Source: an uncultured Bacilli bacterium
GTDB lineage: Bacteria > Bacillota_I > Bacilli_A > RF39 > UBA660
Assembly (NCBI GenBank): GCA_934090685.1
Contig: CAKOJN010000004.1
Coordinates: 62,001 to 126,000, forward strand
Direction of reading: 5' to 3'
Length of the DNA: 64,000 nt
The notes under the pieces: model-generated
Database searches by the model: none
What the model saw: the letters and a program-made list of their open reading frames with translations, nothing else
What the model was told of the DNA's origin: nothing
In this document: in pieces, positions 8,173 through 17,396 of the stretch
How the letters are laid out: each line of letters begins with the position of its first letter
How positions within the stretch are numbered: the stretch's first letter is position 1
Program-made: the position numbers and the translations under genes

Positions 8173-10132
8173 TAGTCTTTTTAAAATAATCAAATTTTAA
8201 AGTTAAGTCATTCTTTTTAGTAATTCTAGTAATAAAATAGTTTTTATTCTCTAACTCTTCTGATGATATACTCTTACCATTAGTTATTTCGCCTTGATAT
8301 ACGTATACATTACCATCGTACCATGAATAATCACTAAAGAATACTATAGGTTCATAATCACTATCTAATGCATCTGTTTGTATATAATTATTTTGATTAA
8401 ATTCAATTCCAAATAAATTCAATACTGTTGGTAAAATGTTTAATTGAGAAGTTACTTTATTAATAGTTTTTTTCTTCATACCATCTTTCCATATAAAGAA
8501 TGGAGTGTTATTTATTAAGTTGTTATCTGTTTCTTTATATTTGTCAAGAATGGTTTTATCTTCAATGGTATAAAGATAATGATCAGCATAAGCGACTATA
8601 ACAGTATTATCAAGTAAATCTTTTTCTCTTAACTTATCAAGTAATAATGAAACCATATAATCTGTTTCTTTTGCTTGTCTTCTAACACATTCTTCTTCAG
8701 ACATCTCTGTAAATTCTAAACTCTTTACTTTTTCATCTTCATTTTCAATTTCAGAGTTCATTTCTTCAATCTTTTTTTCTGTATCTTCATTATATAGCAT
8801 TTTACATACGCCTTTAGTATTAGTAAATGGCATATGTGCTGAATATGTAATTAAATAATCTACAAAGTTTCCTTCTTCAGGAAACATTAAATTACTAAAT
8901 TCTTCATTCAATATCAATTCTCTATCAAGTTCATATGATTTATCTTTATAGTCAAACATATCAATAAGTCCATAATAATTATCATATCCCCAATTTAAAT
9001 AATTAACTTTTCTTGAATAATACTCGCCACTATTCATGTGAAATGCGTTTACTGAATAACCAAGATTTTTAAATATATTAGCCATTGAGTTTGGAAATTT
9101 ATTCTTATTAAACGTATATGCATTTTTATTGTATGAAAGTGGTGTTATTAAACCTGTATTAACAGCAAATTCAGAATTAAATGTACTGCCTCCACCATTA
9201 TAATATGAATAATGATTAGTAAAATTATAAGAATGATTCATCATATTATATAAAGTTGGTGTATCTTCTTCAGTAATTAACCATTTATCAATACCTTCCA
9301 ATTGTAAGAAAATAACATTGTTTCCTTTGAATTTTCCAGTATATTTATTTTTATTTGATTCTTTCAACATATATGATTCTTCTAAAAAAACTATATCTTC
9401 TTGATTTTCTTGCTCTTTAGTCTTTAAAAATGTCATATAGAAATTTCTAACAGTATACTCATATATACCTGTAATCTTCATACTTTTATTATTATCGTTA
9501 AAAGATACATATATATTTCTAGGATTCTTCCAACTAGACCAAGTTAGTTCTTTATTTTCATGACCTAATGTAATAGGTATAAACAAATGTAGTATTACAA
9601 ATGCACAAATTACAATTGAAATATTCTTATAATTATTTTTCTTTTTGATAGGTATATTTTTGTAACCTATTACAAATGTGACAATTATTATTATAAAAAA
9701 TATATATACTAGTACATTGCAGTTTTTAAGCGTATCTAAAAAATATGGTGCTCCTTCACCTGCTGATTCCATCAATCTAAAATCAAAGAAAGTTTTAGTA
9801 AGTGAAAAGTAAACATTATTTACTAAAAACATTATCATAAATAATATTCCAAATACTAAGTACAATACTCTACTTACAATTTTATTACTATTAATAGAAA
9901 TGCCTATAAATAGTCCTATGTATATTAAATCAAATAATAAAGGTGCATAGAACCTATAATTAATATAATCAACACTACTTCCTAATATGAATGTAAATAA
10001 GTCTATTAATACAAAAGGCAAGCACATTAAAATAATAAATTTATATCTAATAATGAATTCTTTTATCTTTTTATAGTAACTTTTTATTCTTTTAGAAAGT
10101 ATGATTTTTTTAACTTTATTTAAAAATTTCAT
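8168..10132 (-). CDS. LTA-synthase-like membrane sulfatase
   Basis: 654 residues from ATG 10132 (GGTGAT four bases before it; upstream ATGs lack a site). Five hydrophobic segments occupy roughly residues 30-195, followed by an extracellular alkaline-phosphatase/sulfatase-fold domain. Catalytic features match LtaS: a metal-binding Glu in VIFLQLEGIDKW, the nucleophile Thr in GGGSTFNSEFAVNTG, and Asp-His in VAYADHYLY. Such enzymes transfer glycerol phosphate from phosphatidylglycerol to a glycolipid or growing lipoteichoic acid; some homologues instead modify glycans with phosphoglycerol. The convergent GT2 operon may act on the same envelope polymer, but that is only proximity. Which of the family activities applies is not determinable. 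Confidence 0.8.
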   Translation of the reverse strand: MKFLNKVKKIILSKRIKSYYKKIKEFIIRYKFIILMCLPFVLIDLFTFILGSSVDYINYRFYAPLLFDLIYIGLFIGISINSNKIVSRVLYLVFGILFMIMFLVNNVYFSLTKTFFDFRLMESAGEGAPYFLDTLKNCNVLVYIFFIIIIVTFVIGYKNIPIKKKNNYKNISIVICAFVILHLFIPITLGHENKELTWSSWKNPRNIYVSFNDNNKSMKITGIYEYTVRNFYMTFLKTKEQENQEDIVFLEESYMLKESNKNKYTGKFKGNNVIFLQLEGIDKWLITEEDTPTLYNMMNHSYNFTNHYSYYNGGGSTFNSEFAVNTGLITPLSYNKNAYTFNKNKFPNSMANIFKNLGYSVNAFHMNSGEYYSRKVNYLNWGYDNYYGLIDMFDYKDKSYELDRELILNEEFSNLMFPEEGNFVDYLITYSAHMPFTNTKGVCKMLYNEDTEKKIEEMNSEIENEDEKVKSLEFTEMSEEECVRRQAKETDYMVSLLLDKLREKDLLDNTVIVAYADHYLYTIEDKTILDKYKETDNNLINNTPFFIWKDGMKKKTINKVTSQLNILPTVLNLFGIEFNQNNYIQTDALDSDYEPIVFFSDYSWYDGNVYVYQGEITNGKSISSEELENKNYFITRITKKNDLTLKFDYFKKTK

Positions 10133-10213
10133 ATAAATCACCATTCGTATATTCATTATACTAGTATTTGTATTTTTTTTCAATTAGTATATAAGAATAA
10201 ATGTAAACTTCAA

Positions 10214-10236
10214 ATAAAAAAGTGCATTTAAGCACT
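10214..10236 (-). terminator. Intrinsic terminator of the amidase gene
   Basis: Minus strand AGTGC, 6-base loop, GCACT, then TTTTTATTT; it overlaps the amidase stop codon. Confidence 0.75.
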
Positions 10237-11329
10237 AGTTGGTTGGTATTAATAAAGATTGTCCAATTTTTAGTGTTGATGTTGATAAATTGTTTATTGT
10301 CATTAGTTTTTTGACAGTTGTTCCATATTTATTTGCGATTTTCCATAAAGAATCACCTTTTTGAACCAAGTATGTATTGTAATTTGTAGACCCCGGTATC
10401 TTTAGTACTTGTCCTATTTGAAGAGTATTTGTTGATAAGTTGTTAAGACTCTTTATATCGTTTACTGTCGTGTCATATTTATTGGCAATTGTATATAGAT
10501 TGTCACCTTTTTGGACTATATAATTAATTTCACCTGTTGATTTAGATGGAATTATTAACACTTGACCTATTTTTAGAAAATCACTTGTCAGATTGTTTGC
10601 TTTTTTAAGTTCAGATGTAGTTATTTTGTTATCATATGCTATTTGAGATAACGTGTCACCGCTTTTTACCGTGTATGTTTTTTCAGCACTGGTCTTTTTA
10701 GTTTTAGGAAGAAGTAATTGTTGATTAATTGTTAGTTTGTCAGTATTTAAATTGTTTATTTTCATTATTGTACTAACAGTCGTACCGTATTCTTTAGCTA
10801 TCTTAGATAAATTGTCACCATTCTTAACTTTATATACAAGATAATCATCTGGAATAATTTCTTCCTCTTTAGATGATACTTTAAGTGTTTGACCTACTTG
10901 TAGTACATTGGATTTTAGATTATTTAAAGATTTCAATTTGCTTACAGTTGTTCCATATTTGTTAGCAATGTCCCATAATGTGTCACCTTTTTTAACTGTG
11001 TAATAATCACTTCCTAGTGGTGCTGTATATTTAATTCCTTTGTAGTCAGCAACTGCTCTAACGACTGCTTCTGCATATTCTTTGTAATTCTTTTTAATTT
11101 GTTCAACGTCGTCTTTTGGACTATCTATAAATCCATACTCAACAATGACTGTTTCATTGTTCGGTGTGTCTCTATGCATGAAATAGTAATCTCTTGATGG
11201 GTTGCTTGGTAACCTTAGTTGATAATACTTTCTAACGTTTTGACCTTCTTTTTCGAGTTCGTTAAGTATTTTTTTAGATAATGTTGAGGAGTTTCTTAGG
11301 GCGTATATTACTTCGGCGCCGTCGCCACC
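10235..11329 (-). pseudogene. 3' part of a split LysM N-acetylmuramoyl-L-alanine amidase
   Basis: The in-frame amidase-like part runs from about 11329 (GGDGAEVIYALRNSSTLSKK) to the TAG at 10235: the C-terminal half of an Amidase_3 catalytic domain, including the conserved Glu of VIVEYGFIDS, then five LysM repeats (each starting YTVKKGDTLW, YKVKNGDNLS, YTVKSGDTLS, YIVQKGDNLY, YLVQKGDSLW). It lacks the zinc-binding N-terminus. That missing half is the fragment at 22417-22680; joining them across the shared GGTG gives one 451-residue protein with the family-typical NAGGGDGAEV. An internal ATG at 11179 could start a 314-residue protein, but it would be catalytically empty. Upstream in frame a stop lies at 11354-11356. 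The segment next to the junction is far more GC-rich than the rest of the window. Confidence 0.85.
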
Positions 11330-11345
11330 CCCGAAGTCGTAGAAT
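11300..11345. other. Attachment site, amidase 3' side of the element
   Basis: The amidase frame breaks here. The minus strand reads CGGGGGTGGCGACGGC; the core shared with the other junction is GGTG at 11326-11329. Coding similarity to amidases begins exactly at this point and is absent upstream. The serine recombinase gene lies 0.6 kb away, as expected for an element end. Exact crossover bases are inferred; an alternative core GGTGG would also keep the frame but remove one glycine. Confidence 0.7.
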
Positions 11346-11364
11346 GTAGTTAATTATTGTTATC

Positions 11365-11829
11365 TTAATTTTCATGAAAAATATAAGTAATATCTTTGTA
11401 TTTTTTTCCTTCTTTTTGAAATAGTTTTTGATTTGTTGTACATTTTGTTATGGGTCCTTTATCTTCTTGATATGAACCAATTTTTATGTAATCAAAAGAT
11501 TTCATCCAATCTTCTATATCACAATCACGTCCACTATATAAGGCTGTTAATTTATTTTTACTATGTATATATTCACAATATTTTATCAACTCATCTTTAT
11601 CTTCTATGGTTTCACCGCCTTCGCCCATAAAACAAACCACATCAAAGTAATTAAAATACACATTAAAAATCATGTCAAAGTTATCTTTTAATTTATCACC
11701 ATATAAATCATGCAAAAATGGTGTATGACAGTTTTTACATCTATGTTGACAATTAGATATATATATTGTTAAGCTTTTTTTCATTGGAATTTCTAATTCA
11801 GATATACCTACACTTGCATAATGTAACAT
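11365..11829 (-). CDS. Radical-SAM protein, NrdG-like
   Basis: 154 residues from ATG 11829 (AGGTG six bases upstream; the ATG at 11835 is too close). ISNCQHRCKNC gives the Cx3Cx2C iron-sulfur motif of the radical-SAM superfamily, and CFMGEGGE matches the SAM-binding GGE motif. Size and layout fit NrdG-type activases of anaerobic ribonucleotide reductase. No reductase (NrdD) is in the window, and the gene lies inside the element between its end and the recombinase. It may be cargo that activates a host or phage glycyl-radical enzyme, or may have a different role. A -10 TATAAT lies at about 11846-11851 on the minus strand. Confidence 0.75.
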   Translation of the reverse strand: MLHYASVGISELEIPMKKSLTIYISNCQHRCKNCHTPFLHDLYGDKLKDNFDMIFNVYFNYFDVVCFMGEGGETIEDKDELIKYCEYIHSKNKLTALYSGRDCDIEDWMKSFDYIKIGSYQEDKGPITKCTTNQKLFQKEGKKYKDITYIFHEN

Positions 11830-11929
11830 ACACATCACCTATGTATATTATACTATATTTGTCTACATTTTTTCTTTAATTATTAACTTATCAACATCAT
11901 AAAAATAATAAAATCCTTTAATTAATCTT

Positions 11930-13504
11930 TTAATTATTAAAATTATATATTATTTCTACATTTTTATCTTTATCAACAATTATTTTATCTACTAGTATAA
12001 ATAATAATTCTCTAGTAGGTTTTTTCATACTAATTAATTCTTTTATTTTTTGTTTTATTTCTTCATCATTATATTTTTTAGGAACTTCATTAATGCAATT
12101 TTCTAATTCTTTTATTCTAGATTTGTGTGTTCTTATTAGATTTTCTGTGCTAGAGGATAGTCTTGTATAAGTATCAACTGAGATTATCCCATTATATTTA
12201 TCTTCATATAAAGCATCTATTTTTAGTTGTAGTTCTTTGATATTATTTTCTAGTTTTTGTTTTTCTATAATTAAGTTTTCCTTGTTATCCTTCTCACTTT
12301 TCACATTAGATATTAAATTATCAATATCAACTTTATCTATATACTTTTTACAAGTTTTTTTGATTTGATTTAAAATTATTTTTTCAAAACTATTATATTC
12401 TGAAAAGTGTGGTTCACATAATCTTTGTCTTGGACTTCTAGAATATTTGTTGCAATTTATAGACCAGTAATTGCGTTTTTCTCTATAACTAACCGTTAGC
12501 TTATTACCACACTCTTTGCAATAAAGTAAGCCCTCTAATAGCCTCTGTGGACGATTTAATTTTACTGTTCTAGTTCTGTTAGCACTTGTTTGTATTTGAT
12601 TAAATACTGCTCTATCTACTAATGGTTCATGAGTATTTTCTACAATTATCCAATACTCACTAGAAAGACATATTCTCTTTTGTGACTTATAGTTTAATTT
12701 TGTCTGAACATTTTGAATCATATCACCAGTATACATTCTATTCTTTAATATTTTATTAATCGTACTACAAGTCCAGATATATCCATTTATTTGTCTTTTT
12801 GATTTTTTTATTTGTTTATATGCACTTGGTGTTGGAATATTTTCATTATTTAATCTTTCAATTATATCTGATATTTTATCTCCTCTTGATACTTCATTAA
12901 ATATTCTTTTTACTATCCATGCTGTGTCTGGGTTTGGTACTAGATGTCCTTTATCAAGTGGATCTCTCATATACCCAAAACTTGGTTTACTACCTATAAA
13001 CTTACCTTTTACTTTTTTATCTCTTAATATTGATTTTATTTTCTTTGATGTATCTTTACTAGTCATATCATTGAATAAAGCTTTAAAAGGTGCTATATCA
13101 TTATTTGCAGAATCTAAGAAAGTATCTACATTATCTAGTATAGATATATATCTAACTTTCTTTAATGGAAAGTATTGTTCTATATAATAACCACACTTAA
13201 TATAATCTCTACCTAATCTTGATAAATCTTTAGTTATAACACAATTTATTTTTCCATTTTCTATGTCTTCAAGTAATCTTTTAAATGCTGGTCTATCAAA
13301 GTTAGTACCTGAATATCCATCATCAACATACTCATCAGTTAAAATAAATCCATTATCTCTTAAATAGTTCATAATCAAACTTCTTTGATTTAGTACACTC
13401 TCACTTTCAGACTCTCTTTTATGTGCTTTATCCTCATCCTCTTGCGATAACCTTATGTATATTCCTACATTATAAAATGATGGCGGTTTTACTGTGCTAT
13501 ACAT
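11930..13504 (-). CDS. Large serine recombinase (integrase)
   Basis: 524 residues. Resolvase domain (about 12-160) with the nucleophile Ser in YIRLS near residue 20, then VDDGYSGTNFDRPAF and ITKDLSRLGRD, all conserved. A 'recombinase' domain follows (GYMRDPLDKG...IVKRIFNE), then a zinc-ribbon (CKECGNKL...C...C) near 340-375 and a C-terminal coiled coil (about 400-470). This is the architecture of TndX/TnpX-type and phage large serine integrases, which join short attP and attB sites with a small core. ATG 13504 follows AAAGGAGAAT. It lies near one end of the element and is the obvious candidate for integrating it into the amidase gene. It overlaps the small upstream ORF by 8 bases. No separate excision factor is recognised. 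Confidence 0.93.
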   Translation of the reverse strand: MYSTVKPPSFYNVGIYIRLSQEDEDKAHKRESESESVLNQRSLIMNYLRDNGFILTDEYVDDGYSGTNFDRPAFKRLLEDIENGKINCVITKDLSRLGRDYIKCGYYIEQYFPLKKVRYISILDNVDTFLDSANNDIAPFKALFNDMTSKDTSKKIKSILRDKKVKGKFIGSKPSFGYMRDPLDKGHLVPNPDTAWIVKRIFNEVSRGDKISDIIERLNNENIPTPSAYKQIKKSKRQINGYIWTCSTINKILKNRMYTGDMIQNVQTKLNYKSQKRICLSSEYWIIVENTHEPLVDRAVFNQIQTSANRTRTVKLNRPQRLLEGLLYCKECGNKLTVSYREKRNYWSINCNKYSRSPRQRLCEPHFSEYNSFEKIILNQIKKTCKKYIDKVDIDNLISNVKSEKDNKENLIIEKQKLENNIKELQLKIDALYEDKYNGIISVDTYTRLSSSTENLIRTHKSRIKELENCINEVPKKYNDEEIKQKIKELISMKKPTRELLFILVDKIIVDKDKNVEIIYNFNN

Positions 13505-13682
13505 TATTCTCCTTTCTTTTGCATAGCATCTTGTTTGCCGTTTCCATTATAACTCTCTTACCATCATTTGTGTCATTTATTTCGTTATTTTCATCTTTAT
13601 ATTTAAGTATTAAACATACATATTCTTGTAATAAAGTAAATATATCTTTACCATCATTTTTAAATGTTTCAGTTATTATCAT
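13497..13682 (-). CDS. Small protein upstream of the recombinase
   Basis: 61 residues, start ATG 13682 with GGGGTAGAG ahead of it; its end overlaps the recombinase start by 8 bases, suggesting coupling. Sequence is mixed helical (FKNDGKDIFTLLQEYVCLIL, then a charged C-terminus), no membrane segment. It is not recognised. Position suggests a regulator or directionality factor of the recombinase, but that is inference from context only. Confidence 0.5.
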   Translation of the reverse strand: MIITETFKNDGKDIFTLLQEYVCLILKYKDENNEINDTNDGKRVIMETANKMLCKRKENNV

Positions 13683-13877
13683 ACCACTCTACCCCTTTTG
13701 GTTTCATACTTAAATATATTCCTAATACTTAAAATTATTTTATTTTTACATCTTATAAATCACTCCTCCTTAATAAATTTTTTTATTGTTTTTATATAAA
13801 ATTGGGTACATAACTTTTGACTTTAATTCTCTAATTTTCTAAATATTCCGCGTGTTTATTTTTAGCAGGATAAGGAT

Positions 13878-13925
13878 GGCTGACAAACAACTTCCCAGTG
13901 GGGAGTTTAGCCCTATTTTAAAGGG
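13878..13925 (-). ncRNA. Structured leader region upstream of the recombinase operon
   Basis: A locally GC-rich patch folds well on either strand: AACTTCCC, AGT loop, GGGGAGTT (8 bp with one G-T), enclosed by GGCT/AGCC, next to CCCT/AGGG. It lies about 200 bases upstream of the small ORF and recombinase, so it may be part of their leader on the minus strand. No known RNA family is assigned. The remaining intergenic stretch to 14388 holds the repeats and hairpin listed separately and no convincing gene. Confidence 0.4.
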
Positions 13926-13958
13926 ATTGCGAAAGACTACTTTGTCATACATTAAAAT

Positions 13959-14059
13959 AAATGTCATACTATTGGGTTAACTAAAAATAGCAAATTTTGT
14001 ATCAAAAATAGCAGTTAGACACACAAATGGTTATACAAATGTCATACTTTTGGATTAAC
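13959..14059. repeat. Pair of 23-bp direct repeats (TGTCATAC boxes)
   Basis: 13959-13981 and 14037-14059 are 23-base direct repeats differing at two positions (core AAATGTCATACT, then TTGG, then TTAAC), 78 bases apart. The inner box TGTCATAC occurs a third time at 13943-13950. Position between the recombinase operon and the restriction gene suggests operator or iteron sites for an element-encoded protein. Confidence 0.65.
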
Positions 14060-14188
14060 AAAATTGCTAATTATGAACCTCTTTTCACACATAAACCAAC
14101 TTTTTTAGGTACCTTAATTATTTATTTTTTTATAATTTCTTGGTACATACTTTTTGTTTATATAATTTTAGATAACAATTCCTCCTTA

Positions 14189-14227
14189 CAAAAAAATACT
14201 ATACTCATAAACTGAATATAGTATTTT
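14189..14227 (-). terminator. Terminator-like perfect 11-bp inverted repeat
   Basis: AAAATACTATA (14193-14203) and TATAGTATTTT (14217-14227) with a 13-base loop; the minus strand continues TTT. It lies about 160 bases beyond the endonuclease gene end and probably terminates that transcript, though the stem has little GC. Confidence 0.5.
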
Positions 14228-14388
14228 AGCATCTAATAGTTCATATCCTATAACTATTGCTATATTGTAATAATTATATCGTAAATATATTAGAAGTCAA
14301 TGTCAAAAAAGAGAATGTTAAATTGTAAAACAAAATGACATTATTAAGTAAGTTAGAAAAACAAAAATATTAAATAAGGTCTTTAATT

Positions 14389-15828
14389 TTATATAAACTC
14401 TTTTAAAATTTCTTCTAAATATTTATTATTTAACCAAAAACAATGCTTAGTATATTTTGCCAAATTTGTTAGCTTATCTCTCACAGGTAAATCAAATGTA
14501 TCACTTGAGTCCTTAGCATGCGGCCTGACATGGCAAACTTTATTATCAGACATCCTAGGAAATTTAGTTATTCTATTACCATTTTTATCTATTTCCTTAA
14601 CTATATTTCCAGTAACAATGCAATTATATGTTAGCTCCCAAACAGGTTTTGCTTCTAATTCTATATCTTGTTCTGGCATATTCCATAATTTTATTCCTGC
14701 AAAAACATATTCGTCATTAATCATTTTAAATACAAAAAACATGTATTTAGTCGATTCCAACTCTTCTCTAAATTCAGAATTTTCCCATGATTGACAAGCA
14801 ATTTCTGTAAATTTAAACGCAGGAAATGGCATAGATTCTTTAATTCTTCCACTCTTCTCTATTCTTATGGTTCTGGGAATAATATTTGCTTTTAAAAATT
14901 CATCCGTTTCACTCAAATTACTTTTAACTCCAAACATTCTACTTATTATCATAGCATTAAGATTTTTTGCAGTTGAATCAATGTTAAATTTTTCCATTAA
15001 TTGCTTTTGCGTCATTCCTTTATATTTATTAACAACATTATCAATAAATTCATTAAATGTAATATCTTTATTACCAATAATTTTTTCCACATCTTTGTAA
15101 TTGCCAATATACTTTCTTACCAATTGTGTCATATATGAGGTTTTTAAGCAAAATGCTCTTTGCATGGCTTTTATTGAGGAAAATGGTTGCTGTCTTAATG
15201 ATTGAGAGTTTGCGCCCTTGGTACAAGCTCCTAAATACATTGTATCAGCTTCAGATATTTCATGTGCCTTTCCTTCTTTTATTTTTTTTATAATTGTATT
15301 CCAATCATCAATCACGATTTTTAAATCTTCTTCAGGAAAAGTAAATAATTTTTCATGCGTAATCTTTAAATCTTTTTTGTTTTTATCTGGCTCATATAAA
15401 TACCATATAATTTGTATCTTACTGTTTTTATACCAAAAATGACTGGTAAAAAATGTATGTTTATATTCATCCATATAATTAATAATATTTAAAACTAACC
15501 TTTCCTTCGCAGACAATGTATTATCTTTATTTTTTTTGTATGGAGTTACTTTCAATTCAACACCAGCTTCTTCAAAATCTGGTGCTGAAGTAGAATTAAT
15601 ATCATAATTATAAACATTAGTTTCAAAAGCATGGCCAAAATAGGCTTTATTTTGTTTCACTTTACCATATTGGACTTCTTCTTCCATAACATAACTAGGT
15701 ATCTCTTCAGTAATATTATAATCTTTATTTTTATTATTTGAAAATATTTTTTCAATTTCATTAAAAGACTTTCCAATTGTAGATTTAGCTAAATTTTGAA
15801 TTTCTTCTTCTGTATAACTTTTTTTCAT
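14389..15828 (-). CDS. Sau3AI/MutH-family type II restriction endonuclease
   Basis: 479 residues from ATG 15828 (AAAGGAGAATTT ahead), close to the 489 of Sau3AI. The N-terminal MutH-type nuclease domain has DFEEAGVELKVTPYK (the D...ExK catalytic motif) and SAKERLVLNIINY. The second, pseudo-nuclease domain typical of Sau3AI follows, with VCHVRPH and FWLNNKYLEEI at the end. The stretch GKAHEISEADTMYLGACTKGANSQSLRQQPFSSIKAMQRAF is nearly colinear with Sau3AI (quoted here only as positions about 200-240; key residues CTKGAN and QRAF). Sau3AI cuts before GATC, is blocked by C5-methylation and binds two sites. The divergent gene encodes the matching methyltransferase. GATC specificity here is inferred from family. 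Confidence 0.88.
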   Translation of the reverse strand: MKKSYTEEEIQNLAKSTIGKSFNEIEKIFSNNKNKDYNITEEIPSYVMEEEVQYGKVKQNKAYFGHAFETNVYNYDINSTSAPDFEEAGVELKVTPYKKNKDNTLSAKERLVLNIINYMDEYKHTFFTSHFWYKNSKIQIIWYLYEPDKNKKDLKITHEKLFTFPEEDLKIVIDDWNTIIKKIKEGKAHEISEADTMYLGACTKGANSQSLRQQPFSSIKAMQRAFCLKTSYMTQLVRKYIGNYKDVEKIIGNKDITFNEFIDNVVNKYKGMTQKQLMEKFNIDSTAKNLNAMIISRMFGVKSNLSETDEFLKANIIPRTIRIEKSGRIKESMPFPAFKFTEIACQSWENSEFREELESTKYMFFVFKMINDEYVFAGIKLWNMPEQDIELEAKPVWELTYNCIVTGNIVKEIDKNGNRITKFPRMSDNKVCHVRPHAKDSSDTFDLPVRDKLTNLAKYTKHCFWLNNKYLEEILKEFI

Positions 15829-15932
15829 AAATTCTCCTTTCGATCTTGTTTTTATCAAAAAAATATTATAAAATATTATTAGTAAATATTGATTTATTCG
15901 TTTAAAAAATTATAACTTTAAAAGAATATTAG

Positions 15933-15961
15933 TTGATCTTTTTATCTATATATATTATAAT
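15933..15961 (+). promoter_or_regulatory. Promoter of the first cytosine methyltransferase, with GATC in the -35
   Basis: TTGATC, 17-base spacer, TATAAT; start near 15968, leader about 34 bases. The -35 contains GATC, the expected target of the adjacent Sau3AI-like system. Confidence 0.8.
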
Positions 15962-16001
15962 ATAAAGTATGTTTACAAACAATAGAAAAGGAGTATTAAT
16001 T

Positions 16002-17249
16002 ATGAAAAAAACAGTAGTTGAATTATTTGCAGGAGTTGGTGGATTTAGATGTGGTCTAAATAAAGTTACGTTAATAGATGGTATAGTCAAAGAAAACGGA
16101 AATTGGAATTTCGTTTGGGCTAACCAATGGGAACCATCCACAAAAACGCAAGATGCATTCAATTGTTATATAAAAAGATTTGGAGATGACAACGCAAGTA
16201 ATATAGATATTTTTAAAGTTGATAAAAAGGAAATACCTGACCATACATTATTAGTTGGAGGATTTCCTTGCCAAGATTACTCAGTTGCTCAGACTTTATC
16301 TAATAGCAAAGGAATCGAAGGAAAAAAAGGTGTCTTATGGTGGGCTATTGCAGATGTATTAAAAGCAAAAAGGCCACCATTCGTACTTTTAGAAAATGTT
16401 GATAGACTATTATTATCGCCCGCTAAACAAAGAGGAAGAGATTTTGGTGTTATTTTGAGAACTTTTATGGACAACGGATATGCTGTACAATGGAGGGTTA
16501 TTAATGCAGGAGAATATGGACTACCTCAAAAGAGAAGAAGAATATTTATTTTTGCCTATCACAAAACAACAAACTATTATAAGTCATTAACAAAAACAAA
16601 TCTACACGATATTATTTTTAATGAAGGAATATTTGCAAAACAATTTCCAATAAAAAATGAAGAATTAAATTATAGTACTGCTGATTTATCTAAAAAAAGT
16701 TATGATAATTTAGTTGAAGTAAGCAATAAATTTAAGGCTCAATTTTACAATGCTGGAATCATGCTAAATGGGAAAGTGTATTCTTCTAAAGTTGAAAAAA
16801 ATTGCACTGATATTTGCCCTTTAAAAAGCATTATACAAAAAGACAAAGTTGAAGATAAATATTTTTTAAATGAGGAAACACTTGAAAAATTCAAGTATTT
16901 AAAGGGGACAAAAAGAATACCTAGAATTAAACCAAATGGAGAATCTTACGTATATACAGAGGGTGCTATGCCATGTCCTGACAATTTGGAAGCACCAGCT
17001 AGGACAATGTTGACCAGTGAAGGCGGTATAAGTAGAACAACACATATTGTTGAAGATTATATAACAAAAAAAATAAGATTATTGACACCATTAGAGTGTG
17101 AAAGAATTAATGGTTTCCCAGATAATTGGACAAATACTGGCATGACAGACAAGAGAAGAAACTTTATGATGGGAAATGCTCTTGTTGTTGGTATAATAGA
17201 ACGCCTTGGAAATGAAATTGAATTAATTATAGAAAAAGAAACTGACTAG
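16002..17249 (+). CDS. C5-cytosine methyltransferase (M.Sau3AI-like)
   Basis: 415 residues from ATG 16002, seven bases after AAAAGGAG; an ATG at 15969 lacks a site. All core m5C-methyltransferase motifs are present: I ELFAGVGGF, IV GGFPCQDYSVA with catalytic Cys, VI LLENVDRLL, VIII GLPQKRRRIF, IX LTPLECERINGFPDNW and X MGNALVVGI. A long target-recognition region lies between VIII and IX. The WANQWEPSTK segment after motif I and divergent pairing with the Sau3AI-like endonuclease suggest it methylates the inner C of GATC, protecting the host. Own promoter with GATC in the -35; a strong hairpin follows the gene. Confidence 0.9.
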   Translation: MKKTVVELFAGVGGFRCGLNKVTLIDGIVKENGNWNFVWANQWEPSTKTQDAFNCYIKRFGDDNASNIDIFKVDKKEIPDHTLLVGGFPCQDYSVAQTLSNSKGIEGKKGVLWWAIADVLKAKRPPFVLLENVDRLLLSPAKQRGRDFGVILRTFMDNGYAVQWRVINAGEYGLPQKRRRIFIFAYHKTTNYYKSLTKTNLHDIIFNEGIFAKQFPIKNEELNYSTADLSKKSYDNLVEVSNKFKAQFYNAGIMLNGKVYSSKVEKNCTDICPLKSIIQKDKVEDKYFLNEETLEKFKYLKGTKRIPRIKPNGESYVYTEGAMPCPDNLEAPARTMLTSEGGISRTTHIVEDYITKKIRLLTPLECERINGFPDNWTNTGMTDKRRNFMMGNALVVGIIERLGNEIELIIEKETD

Positions 17250-17256
17250 AACGTAT

Positions 17257-17318
17257 AAAATGTAACCTATAAAGTGGACTTTCAAAAAAAGAGAGACCTA
17301 CTTTATAGGTTACATTTT
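17257..17318 (+). terminator. 19-bp perfect inverted repeat between the methyltransferases
   Basis: AAAATGTAACCTATAAAGT (17257-17275) and its exact complement (17300-17318) enclose 24 bases. It starts 8 bases after the first methyltransferase stop and most likely ends its transcript; the T-tract (TTTT at the arm's end) is short, so it could also be a protein-binding palindrome. Confidence 0.6.
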
Positions 17319-17346
17319 AGTATGTTAATTTTTCTTCAAAAATATA

Positions 17347-17375
17347 TTGACTTTTTTGATTAAACCTGGTATCCT
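17347..17375 (+). promoter_or_regulatory. Promoter of the second cytosine methyltransferase, overlapped by CCTGG repeats
   Basis: TTGACT, 17-base spacer, TATCCT. The direct repeat CCTGGTAT CCTGGTAA spans the -10, giving two CCWGG-type sites. Start near 17382, followed by AAGGTGAT and the ATG at 17397. Confidence 0.65.
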
Positions 17376-17396
17376 GGTAATTGTTAAGGTGATAAA

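Noticed and set aside
14027..14215. Plus-strand 62-residue hydrophobic ORF in the element's intergenic region
   Set aside because: No ribosome site, poor composition, and it crosses the direct repeat and the terminator-like palindrome. More likely non-coding.
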